From Microcebus murinus (taxonomy: Eukaryota > Chordata > Mammalia > Primates > Cheirogaleidae): a DNA stretch of 64,000 bases. Below the pieces are notes generated by a model. The model ran no database searches, was not told the DNA's origin, and saw only the letters and a program-made list of their open reading frames with translations. The position numbers and the translations under genes were made by a program. Where the stretch lies: the NCBI RefSeq assembly GCF_040939455.1, contig NC_134115.1:26004727-26068726 (forward strand), read 5' to 3'. The first letter of the stretch is position 1. Each line of letters opens with the position of its first letter. Shown here in pieces: positions 38,481-49,259 of the stretch.

Positions 38481-38828
38481 ACTCCTGAGAAAACGCTTGG
38501 CATGAATTCCTCAAATGGATTGTTGCCATTCAGTTTGGATTTTTACTATGTGTGTAATTGCACAGTCTTAAGACAATGCTACTCTTATCCAAATTAATAA
38601 TTTATTGTACTTCATAATAGTACTCTGACAAATTAATGCACCAAGAGCTTTAATTCACTACATGACCAGCACCACCGCCACCACCCCAAGCTGTCCCATA
38701 CCTTGTTTTTAAAATCCTATGTCTCTTTGCAGACTTTTATACATTGAAATTCCTAATTTGGGGAATCTTGTCAATATACAACTACACAAAAGCAGACAGC
38801 ACCACAGACTGTATGTGCTTTAAGAATA

Positions 38829-38900
38829 CAAAAACAAAAACCAACCAAAAAAATCAAAACAAAACAAACAAAACAAAAAACAGAGAAAAAACAAAACTGA
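38829..38900. repeat. A-rich (AAAAC)n-type low-complexity tract
   Basis: About 70 bases of A with scattered C and no unique lead sequence that I can link to a retro-insertion. Confidence 0.65.
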
Positions 38901-39440
38901 GTATCTAAGTACATAGTCTCACTTCATTTCATGTGTTTATTTATATTTTTATTTCCCAGAACTAAGAAATGAAGAAGGAAGCAGGGAGATGGGGAACAGA
39001 AACACTTCCCTGAGAAAAAGTTCCAAAAATAAAAAGGTAGGGAGAAGATTGGATAGGAAAAAAGGTGAAAAAAAAAAAAAAACTAATACATTTTTCACTT
39101 ACACTAATTAAATCTAACAACAGCTGCCAACTAACTATTGTGCTGTGGGTTTATAAAGTCAGCTTAAAGCCTTCATTCCTGATTAACTCCACTACAAGCA
39201 GTACTCATGGCACTAATGATAAAGCAAGCCCCATTACACTGTTAAAATATAACAAGGATCCACTTTCACAAATCAATGTATTTCCAAGTAGCCAGAGCCT
39301 GCCCCTCTGAAAATACGTCAGTGATCATTCTTCTCTCTTAATCTTTTGCTACTTTCTCCAGGGCCTGTAATAAATTGGAGGTGGAACAATGAAGTCTTTC
39401 ATGTGGAAGGGAAAAAGAAAAGAAAACTCTCTGGCTGCAG

Positions 39441-39442
<2 letters not shown>

Positions 39443-39498
<56 letters not shown>
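39443..39498. repeat. (CT)28 microsatellite
   Basis: A perfect 56 bp CT run. Both strands look open across it only because of the repeat. Likely highly polymorphic. Confidence 0.97.
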
Positions 39499-39499
<1 letters not shown>

Positions 39500-39501
<2 letters not shown>

Positions 39502-40150
39502 CTTTTCTACATCACTGAGAACATAGTGAAAGAAATAAAAGGAAAGGATCAACCCCCTTTCCAGTGGTCAAAAGGTATTTCAGAAATAAAGGAAGAATCC
39601 TTGAGAATGGCTTTGTGTCTGTCTGTCTTCCAATTGACTGCCACTGATAGCATGTGTTAAAACTTTTCAATGTCAGGAATCCAAGCCCAGAACAGACAAC
39701 CAAAGCAGAGACTTGGGTTTTCTTCTATAAAGCAATGAATGACAGACATTTGGCTAAGATGACCAAGAGCCCTTGACATTATAAAGAATTCTATAAGGAA
39801 AAATGCTGGCACCATTGAGCATGTGTTGAATGCTTAGACGAACAAATGTAGACTAACCTCCTAAACTTGATCTTACTTATTGTTTACAAAATAATGTCAT
39901 AAGATGAACAGTGCCATCTTGAAACTTACACTTAACTTCAGGGTCAAGAGAGAAGCCAAGTAAAATAGAGAGCTCCGAAAGATTAGAACTTACATTAAGT
40001 CACGACCTCAACTATCTCCTGTTCTTCAGTAGAAAGCAAAGGAAAAGCCAAAATGTTAAGAAGTAGAACCTGTATGTACAAAAGATCTAATCAGTACATT
40101 GCTTCCAATCCACAAACTACTCAAGAGGCAAAGGACTCAGAAGTCCCTGC
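39500..40150. other. Unique DNA, no gene recognised
   Basis: No supported feature between the CT microsatellite and the Y1 retrocopy. Confidence 0.4.
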
Positions 40151-40198
40151 ATCTGCTATTTCTTTTTTTATTTTTTTTTATTTTTTTTTTTTTTTTTT

Positions 40199-40310
40199 AA
40201 GACTAGTCAAGTGCAGTAGTGAGGAGGGGGGAAAGTAGTAGAACAAGGAGTTCAATCTGTAACTGACTGTGAACAATCACGTGAGATAACTCACTACCTT
40301 CGGACCAGCC
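40199..40310 (-). pseudogene. Full-length Y1 RNA retropseudogene
   Basis: On the minus strand this is a complete 112 nt Y1 RNA, from 'ggctggtccgaaggtagtga' to 'cacttgactagtctt'. It includes both halves of the terminal stem and the pyrimidine-rich loop. On the plus strand a T-rich tract (about 40164-40198) precedes it, which is the A tail of the antisense insert. The TSD 'ctgctatttct' lies at 40153-40163 and 40310-40320, so it is a retrocopy and not the parent gene. Differences from my memory of human Y1 are few. The Pol III promoter elements, which are upstream in real Y genes, are absent, so activity is unlikely. Confidence 0.93.
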
Positions 40311-40439
40311 TGCTATTTCTTAAAAGTAGATTGCCCTTGCTAAATCTTTTAGTCCAATAGGTCCTTCCATAACATTGTATTAAACACTATTTTAAAATAT
40401 TCCTTTATATTTGTATAATTCTTTACAAACTAAAGGGGC

Positions 40440-40645
40440 TTAACAAGATTTATTCTCCTGTAATTCATTTTATGCTCACTTCAACACAGGTAGGAATCAT
40501 CCCCATTATTAGTGAGCTGGTGTGAGCTCCTCTTTTATATAAATGAGGAGTCAGAGCACTGGGAAAGCTCAGAAAATTTGACTAGAGTCTTATAAGTAGT
40601 CTTCCAGTCTTATAAGTCTGGAAATAGTAAGGCCAAAACTAAAGC
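40440..40645 (-). mobile_element. MIR SINE
   Basis: Antisense MIR: 'tttatgctcacttcaacaca', 'taggaatcatccccattatt', 'gaggagtcagagcactggga'. A short local duplication 'cttataagt' lies inside. Confidence 0.65.
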
Positions 40646-41820
40646 CCAGTTCTTCATCTAGCATGATGTTACCACATGAACACATTTTATTTAAATAATA
40701 TAAGAAGCTACGTTTTATAAGAGGCAAGTAGGCAGTTTTAATCCTATTTAACTCATCATACACCAAAGCAAAATCATTTGTCTAAGCCTGTTCAGCCATG
40801 TAATCAAGTTTAAGCCAAATTTGCAATGAAGGACCAATGCGGCATGCATGAGTGCCCGTTGATAAAGTTAATTATTAACATCTTCATCTATTTTAACTCA
40901 GAACCATACTGGGAGAGGCAGGGCCCCTGGCTGAATGAACCCCACTCTCTCAACACTTCAAGTGATAACAGCTAATACTAATCTTAATATTGCTGATTTA
41001 CAGGCCATAACAAATGACCTGCTATTCCCTGGAGGCTTATTTAGGTGTGAAAATGAAGGGACTAGACATAAAGATTCTCTATGTTCTTGCTGTAGTTTGG
41101 AAAGCAGAAAGTCACTAGAGAGGTAGTTTTGTTTGGGGAATGGGGCCTGATATCCTTGGTATACTATTAGTGTCTAATCAATTTTAAGGCACAACACAAT
41201 GGAGATTTTCTGACTTCTATATATTGTCATTTAACTAATACTTATTAAGCAGTCAATATCCAGAATGCATTGTTTATAGGTAATGTGAGAATGGTGAGGC
41301 AGGTAGGAGCCAAAATAAGAAATTGGTTGGAAGCTTTAAAAAAGCAATTGGATAGCACACTAGATCTGGCTTACATATATACCTTTTTCCTCCCAAACTC
41401 ATTAAAATTATATCAAGGGGATAAAAAATTATAAATTGGATTTGGGAAAAGATGGACAGTAGATTGAACAGGAGAATCTAACTTTGTTGCCACTAGAAAC
41501 CCTTATAAAACCATTATAAAGGGATAGATATAAAGATAGATGTGAATAAGTTGTTAAAGATATATATCAAGGAGAAACAAAATACAACAGCACAAAATTT
41601 AGCAAGTCAGGAAAGCAGGCATGTGAGTGTAAATTAAAGAGCCTTGCAGACCCAAGAAGAACAAATTTTAAACCAGCAACGAGGAAAACTGAAAACTGAC
41701 CTAATCTTCACTTCAAAAATCACCAAAAGCCTCAGAAATTGATAGTATCAGATACCTCTAAAACTTGGGGTAAGGCAGGTGAGGTGCCAAAATAAGGAAA
41801 TTGGTTGGAAGCTTTAAAAG

Positions 41821-42089
41821 AATGGAAAAATAAGCACCACGTGTACTCACCAGCAAATTGGTATTAAAGGATCAACACCTAAGTGGACATATAGGAATAA
41901 CATTTATTGGGTGTCGGGCGGGTGGGAGGGGGGAGGAGGGGATGGGTATATACAAACATAATGAGTGAGATGTGCAACGTTTGAGGGATGGTCACGCCTA
42001 AAGTTCTGACTCGAGGGAGGTGGCGTGGGCAATATACGTAACCTTAACATTTGTACCCCCATAATATGTTGAAATAAAAAAAAAAAAAA
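41821..42089 (+). mobile_element. 5'-truncated strepsirrhine L1 3' UTR
   Basis: Starts near 'aataagcaccacgtgtactc' and ends 'tttgtacccccataatatgt' plus a 14-A tail. It contains the G-rich tract of L1 3' UTRs at 41909-41945 (G-runs of 3 to 6 separated by 1-4 bases). There is no ORF2 sequence; only about 265 bp was copied. Confidence 0.85.
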
Positions 42090-43239
42090 GCAAAAAGCAA
42101 TTGGATCCTTCTCCCTACCTTCTTAGGGCTCTTCCATGTCACTGAGTTACTTCCCTTTCCACACAATGGCCAAAGCTTGGAAAGGTTAAAACAGAGTTTC
42201 TATTTAGGAGGAAGCCATGCGTAGTTGAGGTGTGAGTACCAGTCAAATACTCAGCTACCAGATTGCTAGCAGACAGGCCTCACACATCATGCTTTAAGAC
42301 TGGAAGGTACTTCTCTAGGGCAACAGGCTAAGTGGCAGACTTAACATGAAATTATGTGTTCCCCCAATAACAGCCCTGCCAAATTGCCCTACAGGGAAAC
42401 TTAGCCTTAACAAGCCCCACTAATGCCCTCAGAGAATCCAGTCAGAGATCAGATTCCTCCACCCTGAGTCACAAGAGGTCAAGCTACGGTTATCAGAAGT
42501 CTGAGGAAAACTTCTAATATGGAATATACAGGTGAGAATAAAACTAAATGAAAAACTTGGAGAAAATAGGCTACACAGAAAGAAGAAAACTTCAACAAAA
42601 AAAAAAATTCTCATTAATATCCCCAGAGAAAGGATGTTTATACTGACACATTGCTAATAGCTAACTAGCATTTATGAAAAAAGAATAAGATGATATATAA
42701 CAAATTCAGACAGCAAAAAGAACTCTCAGAAAATAAAATTGGATAGCAGGGAACATAAGTCAATAGAAGTTTTGAGAAAGGAGTGTGAAGGAAATCTTTA
42801 AAAAAACTATGAAATTGAGAGATCCCAGAATGAATGCAGAATGTGACAAACAATCTAACTGTATTATAAATGTATACAATATCCTCACTGAAAAGGAGTC
42901 AGAGGAGAAAGATGTTGACCTAAGTTATATTGGAAATATTCAGAGTCTGTAGGACTAAAGTGAAAGAAACTATATACAAGCACTGAACTCTAATTGATAA
43001 AGTTATTTCCCATGAAGGTGCCAGTTAATAATTTTGATACCATGATACACGCATATGGGAATTGAACAATCAAGTATATGGATGGGTAATGCTATGAGCC
43101 AGGGTGCTCACTGTGAGAGTAGGAGTTTACAGATAAGCAAGGGAGGCAGCTAGAATGATCCATGTGGTAATAGATTAGACATCAGTATGAATTCATGTTT
43201 AGCTTCATGTAGATACAGATGTCACATGTAGAATTATTT

Positions 43240-43290
43240 ATATGTGTATTTATATATATATGTGTGTGTATATATACACATATATTTTTT
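43240..43290. repeat. TA/TG mixed microsatellite
   Basis: 'tatatatatatgtgtgtgta' followed by 'tatatacacatatat'. Capable of forming a hairpin. Confidence 0.75.
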
Positions 43291-44048
43291 GCTTTGTCAG
43301 CTAAGAGGGCCTAGAAGCAACAATGCTCCATTAGCAACAAAAACACCTAGTGCTCAGATCTTGGTTTCTAGCACCATTTTCCAGTAAAAGGAACTGGGTC
43401 TTCCTGGAGAAATGTCTGATTCTCGGACTAGCGTAGGAAATATACAAGATGACCCTGGAACACCTTATAGTGTCAGAAGACAGGAAAATGCTCATAAGTA
43501 AACAGATAAACTCATAATGTTGGAGGTATGTCAAAAGGTCAAAGGAACCCAACCGAAAGAACCCCTAATAGCCAAAGCTGGAATAATTCCAGCAACAGAA
43601 TAAAGAAAGTAGTATTTTATTCTAACCCAAAGCATAAAATAAATATTCATGAGTCCATACTACTATAAATAAATAATTGGATAAATAAATAAGTGAAGGA
43701 AAAGAAAAAAATCTCCCATGCAGGAGAATTTCAAGTAATTTATGTAGATATTTTTTCCTCAAGGAGGTGTAACATAGCACCCCACCTAAGCGAGGGGTAC
43801 ACATAATGACTTATTTCCATAGAGTAAGGTATGAAAAGGGGCTAAAACAGGAATTTTATAGTACAGACCTGAGAAACACCCCTCGGTCGGGTGATTCAAG
43901 GTTAACATCAACACCGATCGATGTCACCTTCATAGTATATACCCTTGATGAGAATGGTGCTTTGCCAGAAAGCAAATGTTATCAACTTTAACCATGTAAA
44001 AGTGGTTAAAGAGTGACAGAAGTTAAACAGGTGACAGAAGTTAAAAAG

Positions 44049-45462
44049 CTGCAGCCGAGTGGGCAGTGGAAGTTGGAAGGTGCCAGAAGGACTTAGGTCA
44101 TGAGTGAGGATTTGAAGCCCCCTGTTTAACATGCAAAGAAAAATGTGAGGGATTCGAACCGCACTTCTGGAGAAAAATACGTTGTAACTGCACGTGTGGC
44201 CAAGAAGAACATGATGTCCTCCTGAGCAATGAAGAGGATCGAAAAGTGGGGAAACTTTTTGAAGACACCGAGTATACCACTCTGATTGCAAAACTGAAAT
44301 CAGACTGAATTCCCATGTATAAATGCGATGTTATGATATTGACCAATCCAGTTGCTGTCAAGAAAAATGTCTCCTCCGTCAATACAGTCACCTATGAATG
44401 GGCTCCTCCTGTCCAGAATCAGGCAGTAGCCCGGCAGGACATGCAGATACTGCCCAAGGAAAAGCAGCCGGTGGCAGGTTCAGAGGGGGCACAGTACTGG
44501 AAGAATTGCAGCTGGCAAAGCAGCTCCCTGCATGCTACCAGGACCCCTCAATGTGCCATGAGTTGTCTCCCAAAGACGTGAAGGAAATGGAGCAGCTTGT
44601 GAAGAAATATAAGAAAGATGCCATAGGAGTAGGAGACATCAAACTTCCCTATAAGATGGATGCTCAAGGCCCCAACCAAATGTACCTCCCTGGCGGAGAT
44701 GAAGCACCTCAGCAGCGGTGGGGGGCCCTGGAGGACAAACCTGCTGAGCACAAAAAAAACTCAGTATTCCTGCTATTGCTGCAAAATGAGTATGAAGGAA
44801 GGCAATCCATCCATCTCTGCTGAAAGGGCTGGCTACGATAAACTGTGGCACTCAGCTTGTTTCGTCTGCAGCACCTGCTATGAACTCCTGGTCGACATGA
44901 TTCATTTCTGGAAGGATGAGAAGCTGTACTGTGGCAGACATGACTGGGACAGTGAGAAACCCTGATGGGCTGGCTGCGATGAGCTGATATTCAGCAATGA
45001 GTATACCCAGGCAGAAAACCAGAATTGGCACCTCAAACATTTCTGCTGCTTTGACTGTGACAACATCCTACCTGGGGAAATATACATGATGGTCAATGAC
45101 AAACCCATCTGCAAGCCCCGCTAGGTGGAGAATCATGCTGTGGTACGTCCAGGATGCCACAATGCCATTGATCCAGAAGTCCAGTGGGTGACCTACAGCA
45201 GTTTCAGCTGGCATGCGTTCACCGAGTGCTTCCTGTGCTCCTGCCACAGCAAGCGTCTCATGAGCAGAAGTTCATGCCAGTGGAAGGGATGGTTTTCTGT
45301 TCGGTGGAGGATAAGAAGGTGATATCTTAGGAGGAGGGCACCCAGCAGTATTGAGCCGTAGCTATCTATCCAAAGTGATCTGCTCTTCTACTATAAAATC
45401 CAATTTAAAAAAATAAAAGGCAAAAAAGGTAGAAGAAAGGGTAGAGGAAAAACAAACAAAAA
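44049..45462 (+). pseudogene. TES (testin) processed pseudogene
   Basis: Intronless retrocopy of the testin mRNA. Testin is a focal-adhesion and actin-associated scaffold with an N-terminal PET domain and three C-terminal LIM domains. Recognisable blocks in order: CEGFEPHFW near 44130, [20 protein letters not shown], the PET region ([49 protein letters not shown]), then LIM 1 ([24 protein letters not shown]), LIM 2 ([20 protein letters not shown]) and LIM 3 ([14 protein letters not shown]). The retrocopied coding part runs from about 44066 to a TAG at 45328-45330. It is dead: in-frame TGA at 44105-44107, 44306-44308 and 44963-44965, TAG at 45122-45124, a +2 shift near 44505 and others near 44700-44760; the start codon is degraded. 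About 80 bp of 3' UTR and a decayed A-rich tail follow. The 13 bp TSD 'agaagttaaaaag' (44036-44048, 45463-45475) confirms L1-mediated retroposition. Confidence 0.95.
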
Positions 45463-45623
45463 AGAAGTTAAAAAGTAAAAAGGATGAGAAAAGCTCAAGA
45501 AAAGAGTAAGTATGATAATGTCCCAATTTTACAGTGTAGGGAATCAAGAGATATAATGAATAGAAAAATGTAACATAATGGATAGGAAAAAGTAAAATAT
45601 TTAGTATTTAAAATTATAAAGTC

Positions 45624-45968
45624 GGCCGGGCGAGGTGGCTCACCCCTGTAATCCTAGCTCTCTGGGAGGCCGAGATGGGCGGATTGCTCCAGGTCAGGAG
45701 TTTGAAACCAGCCTGAGCAAGAGCGAGACCCCGTCTCTACTATAAATAGAAAGAAATTAATTGGCCAACTAATACATATATACAAAAAATTAGCCAGGCA
45801 TGGTGGCGCATGCTTGTAGTCCCAGCTACTCGGGAGGCTGAGGCAGGAGGATTGCTTGAGCCTAGGAGGTTGAGGTTGCTGTGAGCTAGGCTGACGCCAC
45901 GGCACTCACTCTAGCCTGGGCAACAAAGTGAGACTCTGTGTCAAAAAAAAATAAAAATAAAATAAAAT
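45624..45968 (+). mobile_element. Alu SINE, linker type
   Basis: Full dimer with 'ttaattggccaactaataca' in the linker and a tail of A with T interruptions. The TSD 'aaaattataaagt' is at 45610-45622 and 45969-45981. It lies 160 bp downstream of the TES retrocopy. Confidence 0.95.
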
Positions 45969-46052
45969 AAAATTATAAAGTTAACCAATACTGGAACTAA
46001 AAAGAGACAGTTATTTGGAAAGCAGAGTTGGCATGGTAATTTAAGTAAGCTA

Positions 46053-46097
46053 GTGCAGCCTTCGATAGCTCAGCTGGTAGAGCAGAGGACTATAGAC
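46053..46097 (+). pseudogene. Tailless tRNA-Tyr 5'-half retropseudogene
   Basis: Positions 46059-46097 match bases 1-39 of tRNA-Tyr: acceptor strand 'ccttcga', D arm 'tagctcagctggtagagc', and the anticodon stem up to the loop, where it stops. Six extra bases, 'gtgcag', precede it and may be pre-tRNA leader. There is no T arm, no CCA and no A tail. A perfect 11 bp TSD 'taagtaagcta' is at 46042-46052 and 46098-46108. The anticodon position reads ATA in place of GTA, and G26 (in a CpG) is A. It is a retro-inserted fragment and cannot be a functional tRNA. Confidence 0.93.
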
Positions 46098-46109
46098 TAA
46101 GTAAGCTAA

Positions 46110-46480
46110 ATCTTTTTCTGTCAAAATAGGAACACAAATAATCTTTAAAATTTATAAATCAGGAAATAACAGTATAAGCATACTTCTAGCCACTCTGAGA
46201 TGACACCAGAGTAATTAAAATCCAAAACTGTTGAGAATTAAATATGGTTCTTCCCAGCAGAGGAGATCAGCGTGGGGAGGATTGAGGAAGTTGCTCTTCA
46301 TATTATTTGAAATTTTTAGTTAAAATGTGCATGTATTACTTTAATAAAGACAAAATAAAAAGTTATTTTTTAATGACTGAGATGCCATTCATGTCCTGAG
46401 GAGTCTTGCAATCTATTACAAAAAACTGATTATGAGAATGTAAGGGAAGAAGGGAAGAGGGAAAGAAAAAGGGAGGTGAC
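46110..46480. other. Unique AT-rich DNA, no gene recognised
   Basis: Nothing identified. Confidence 0.4.
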
Positions 46481-46484
46481 AAAA

Positions 46485-46665
46485 AAATTGTATTGAGTGT
46501 CTACTTTGTGCTGTGCATTTTGCTGGATGATTTACGTACATCATCTATCTCATTTAAACCCTTTACCATTCCAGTGATTTCCTCCATTTCACTCTGAACA
46601 ATGCAGGCTTGAAAAGGTTAGCTAATTTATTCAAGATCGCAAAAGCTCCTATCTACGTGCCAGAG
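46485..46665 (-). mobile_element. MIR SINE
   Basis: Antisense MIR: 'attgagtgtctactttgtgc', 'atctatctcatttaaaccct', 'aaggttagctaatttattca'. Ancient. Confidence 0.6.
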
Positions 46666-46669
46666 CCAG

Positions 46670-47635
46670 GAGTCAAATCCAAGTCTATCAAAGCCTTAAT
46701 TCATGGACCTTCTCATATAGAAGGCAGTCATCTAGGTGCTAAAAATATTTGGCTATCAATAAGATTTCTAAGACAGAAGACGCCCTCCTGCTAGAGGAAG
46801 TTATGGCGAAGGGCAGAATTACCTTAGAGAGCACAGCAGGAGGAGGCGAGCTCCAGGCCCTCAGGGAGGCCTTCTCCAGAGAAGCAGACCGCTGAGGGCC
46901 TGTTTTTGATGTCTGTGTCCTCTTTAATGCATTCAAAACTCTTAACAGCTGGAGAGTTGAATGATTCATCTAAACCCATCCCAGGAGTCCTGAAATCTTT
47001 CCCTTTGCAGCAGTAAGACACATGATTAACTGGAAGAGAGATGGCTTCCTGCAAATCCCTGTCACCGTCAACCCTCCTGTCTTCCCATTCCACTTCCCTG
47101 TCCCTCACCTATGAGGTTTGGAGAAAGGCTCATTTCGTCATACTCTTCCTCAACTGGTCCCCTTCTCAGAAATCTTTTTACGCGTTTGGGTCACCAACTT
47201 ATTTGGTTCCTTTAAGTAATTTCATTAAATTCTCACCTCCCTGTTAATTCTTAATTCCTCTTCTTCCTTTCCTCCTCCTCCTTCCTCCTCTTCCTCTTTT
47301 TATTTTCTCTCTCTCTCAACTGATAACTGTGCCTACCACTTCTCCAGAAATCAGAGACCATTAATTTTATAACCTATAAATCCAATCAGCCTCTATACAC
47401 ATCCATTCTTCCCTTCCTTCCATGACAGAAAAGGAGCTCTTCTCCTAGATGAAACTAGCTCTGCTGCTTATGTTTTTTATCCTGTTTGCTCCTGCTTCTC
47501 CTGGAATCTGTACTATCTCTTACTGTCTCTTCTGTCTTTCCACATCTCCTTCTCCATGAGCATCTTTCCCTTACTACAAAACAGAGGTAAGCTGCCCCCA
47601 CTGATGGAAATCCTTCGTTTCTTCTCAATCCCACT
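46670..47635. other. Unique DNA with a CT-rich patch
   Basis: Polypyrimidine-rich sequence at 47249-47318 ('cttcttcctttcctcctcct' and similar). No gene supported. Confidence 0.45.
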
Positions 47636-47639
47636 CTTT

Positions 47640-48085
47640 CTTCCCAGATATTTGTGGAGTTCCTATTCCATGCCAGACACCATGCTGAGTGATGAAAATA
47701 CTTTGGGAAATAAAACAGGCATGACTCTTGCCCTCATGGCACTTACAACCTAGTGAGAGAGCTGACGGTAAGTAAACATATAAATATAAATTTACAGATT
47801 TCTACCACTAGGGCACAGTGATAAGAGAATAAGAGGGGAGTCCACTAAGTTAGGGCCACCATGAAAGGACTCCTGATTCCATCACTTCCATTACTGGAGT
47901 TCAGGCTGTCATCTTTCACCTGGGTTCTAATAAACCTTTAACTGAATTCCTTGCTCACAATTTGGCCTTTTTGGTCCTTCTCATATATTGATATTATGGT
48001 TCAGTGTCTAAAGCAGATCCAACCTTGTCATTTTCCTACTTACACCTTCAGCAGTTTCTCAATATCTGCCAGCTCAGATACTTGA
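47640..48085 (-). mobile_element. L2 LINE remnant
   Basis: The left part is antisense L2 3' end ('ttcctattccatgccagaca', 'atgactcttgccctcatggc'). The right part (47880-48085) looks like another L2-type remnant ('ccttgtcattttcctactta') whose orientation I cannot settle. Confidence 0.5.
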
Positions 48086-48089
48086 GTTC

Positions 48090-49020
48090 AACATTTCAAA
48101 ACACTTAGGTGATTAAAAAGACTATGAGTCTACTCTATAAAGAGACTAGAGCTGTGAGAGTGTTTTGTGCTGATGTCAACCTCTAGAACTCTCTTGGGCT
48201 TGGTATTTTTGCCAGCTACTTGCTATTTTGATTTGTTTTGTTTAATAAAACAAAGCAAAACAAAACCTTTAGAATTAAGAGCATCCAATGGAAGACCTGG
48301 AGTAATAGCCTCCTCTCCTATGACTACTAAGTATTCCTAAGAGACAGGCTGGGCTGTGAAACCTGCTAAGTGGAGAAGAAAGTGGCTGAAACTCTGGAGA
48401 AAGAAGGCACTGCACAACAAAAGTGGCAGGAAGGGCATGTCCACGTGAGCTCCTAGACAAACTTTTAACACAATGCCCTCCTTTTCAGTCCCTTTCCTTC
48501 AGTTGTTGCAGGAGACCAAACTTAACATTTTTTCCTAAAATGCTACTAGGAAAACTAGTCAACTAAAAACAACATAAAAATTAATCTGGTACATTTCTTT
48601 GGTGAAATGGGCTTCTGTGAATTGGCCATGGAGTGAATTTTCTTTAAGAGTCTAGGGGAATTTGACATTCTGCCTGTTTGACAGATTCCATCAGGAGGGA
48701 AGTGGGTTATGTGGGTCAAGGTTAATGTCATGAGCAGAAGAGCTTCTGCCTCACTTCCTTTTTAGTAGTTGGGAGGATACCGCATCACTGGTTGCCTCTG
48801 CATCAGCTTGCGGATAGCAGAGGATGGGCCTGAACTTAGCTCTCTCAAGCTGCCCCAAAAGGAAATATGGAACTTAATTGAGGGTCTGATTAGGAACTTG
48901 CCAGAATCTGTCTTTAAAAAGCAGATAGGGAACCTGTCAGTGGTGGACTAGAGTTGGTTCACTGGCTTAGATACCTGACCATTAAATGGTCAGAAATTTT
49001 GCAAGCCAGTTGTTAAACAT
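48090..49020. other. Unique DNA, no gene recognised
   Basis: No identified feature. The 61-codon minus frame at 48275-48460 and the 60-codon plus frame at 48769-48951 lack domains. Confidence 0.4.
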
Positions 49021-49023
49021 AAC

Positions 49024-49026
<3 letters not shown>

Positions 49027-49069
<43 letters not shown>
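49027..49069. repeat. (TA)n microsatellite
   Basis: A perfect 43 bp TA run directly abutting the truncated Alu that follows. Confidence 0.95.
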
Positions 49070-49070
<1 letters not shown>

Positions 49071-49074
<4 letters not shown>

Positions 49075-49250
49075 TAGCCAGGCATGGTTAAGCATGGCTG
49101 TAGTCCCTGCTACTCAGGAGGTTGAGGCTGTAGGATCGCTTGAGCCCAGGAGTTTGAAGTTGCTGTGAGCCAGGCTGATTCCACGGCACTCTAGCCTGGA
49201 CAAAGAGAGATTCTGTTTCAAAAAAAAAAAAAGAAAAAAGAAAAAAAAAT
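49071..49250 (+). mobile_element. Alu right arm only (5'-truncated)
   Basis: Starts at 'aaattagccaggcatggtta', the first bases of the right arm, and ends in an A-rich tail with G interruptions. The TA run beside it may have grown from the linker's 'tatatata', in which case the left arm was lost by deletion and not by truncated reverse transcription. Confidence 0.85.
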
Positions 49251-49259
49251 TAAGTTATT

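Larger units (their letters stand above)
41200..43990 (+). mobile_element. Ancient L1-like 3' sequence (uncertain)
   Basis: Long AT-rich sequence that in places resembles old L1M 3' UTRs ('aaggttaacatcaacaccga', 'ggaactgggtcttcctggag', 'taattggataaataaataag'). A younger L1 3' end (41821-42085) and a local duplication interrupt it. No reading frame is preserved. The family call is tentative, and parts may simply be unique DNA. Confidence 0.4.

Noticed and set aside
39346..39660. Frames with SL or ER dipeptide repeats
   Set aside because: Translation of the (CT)28 microsatellite.
40199..40310. Possible functional Y1 RNA gene
   Set aside because: The A tail and the target-site duplication show retroposition, and Y RNA promoters lie upstream of the copied region.
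43908..44291. 127-codon minus-strand frame
   Set aside because: It is the opposite strand of the TES retrocopy and its flank.
44398..44823. 141-codon plus-strand frame, longest in the window
   Set aside because: It is a fragment of the frameshifted TES pseudogene and begins at a shifted frame; not a separate gene.
46059..46097. Possible functional tRNA-Tyr gene
   Set aside because: Only the 5' half is present, the anticodon is altered, and a TSD flanks it.
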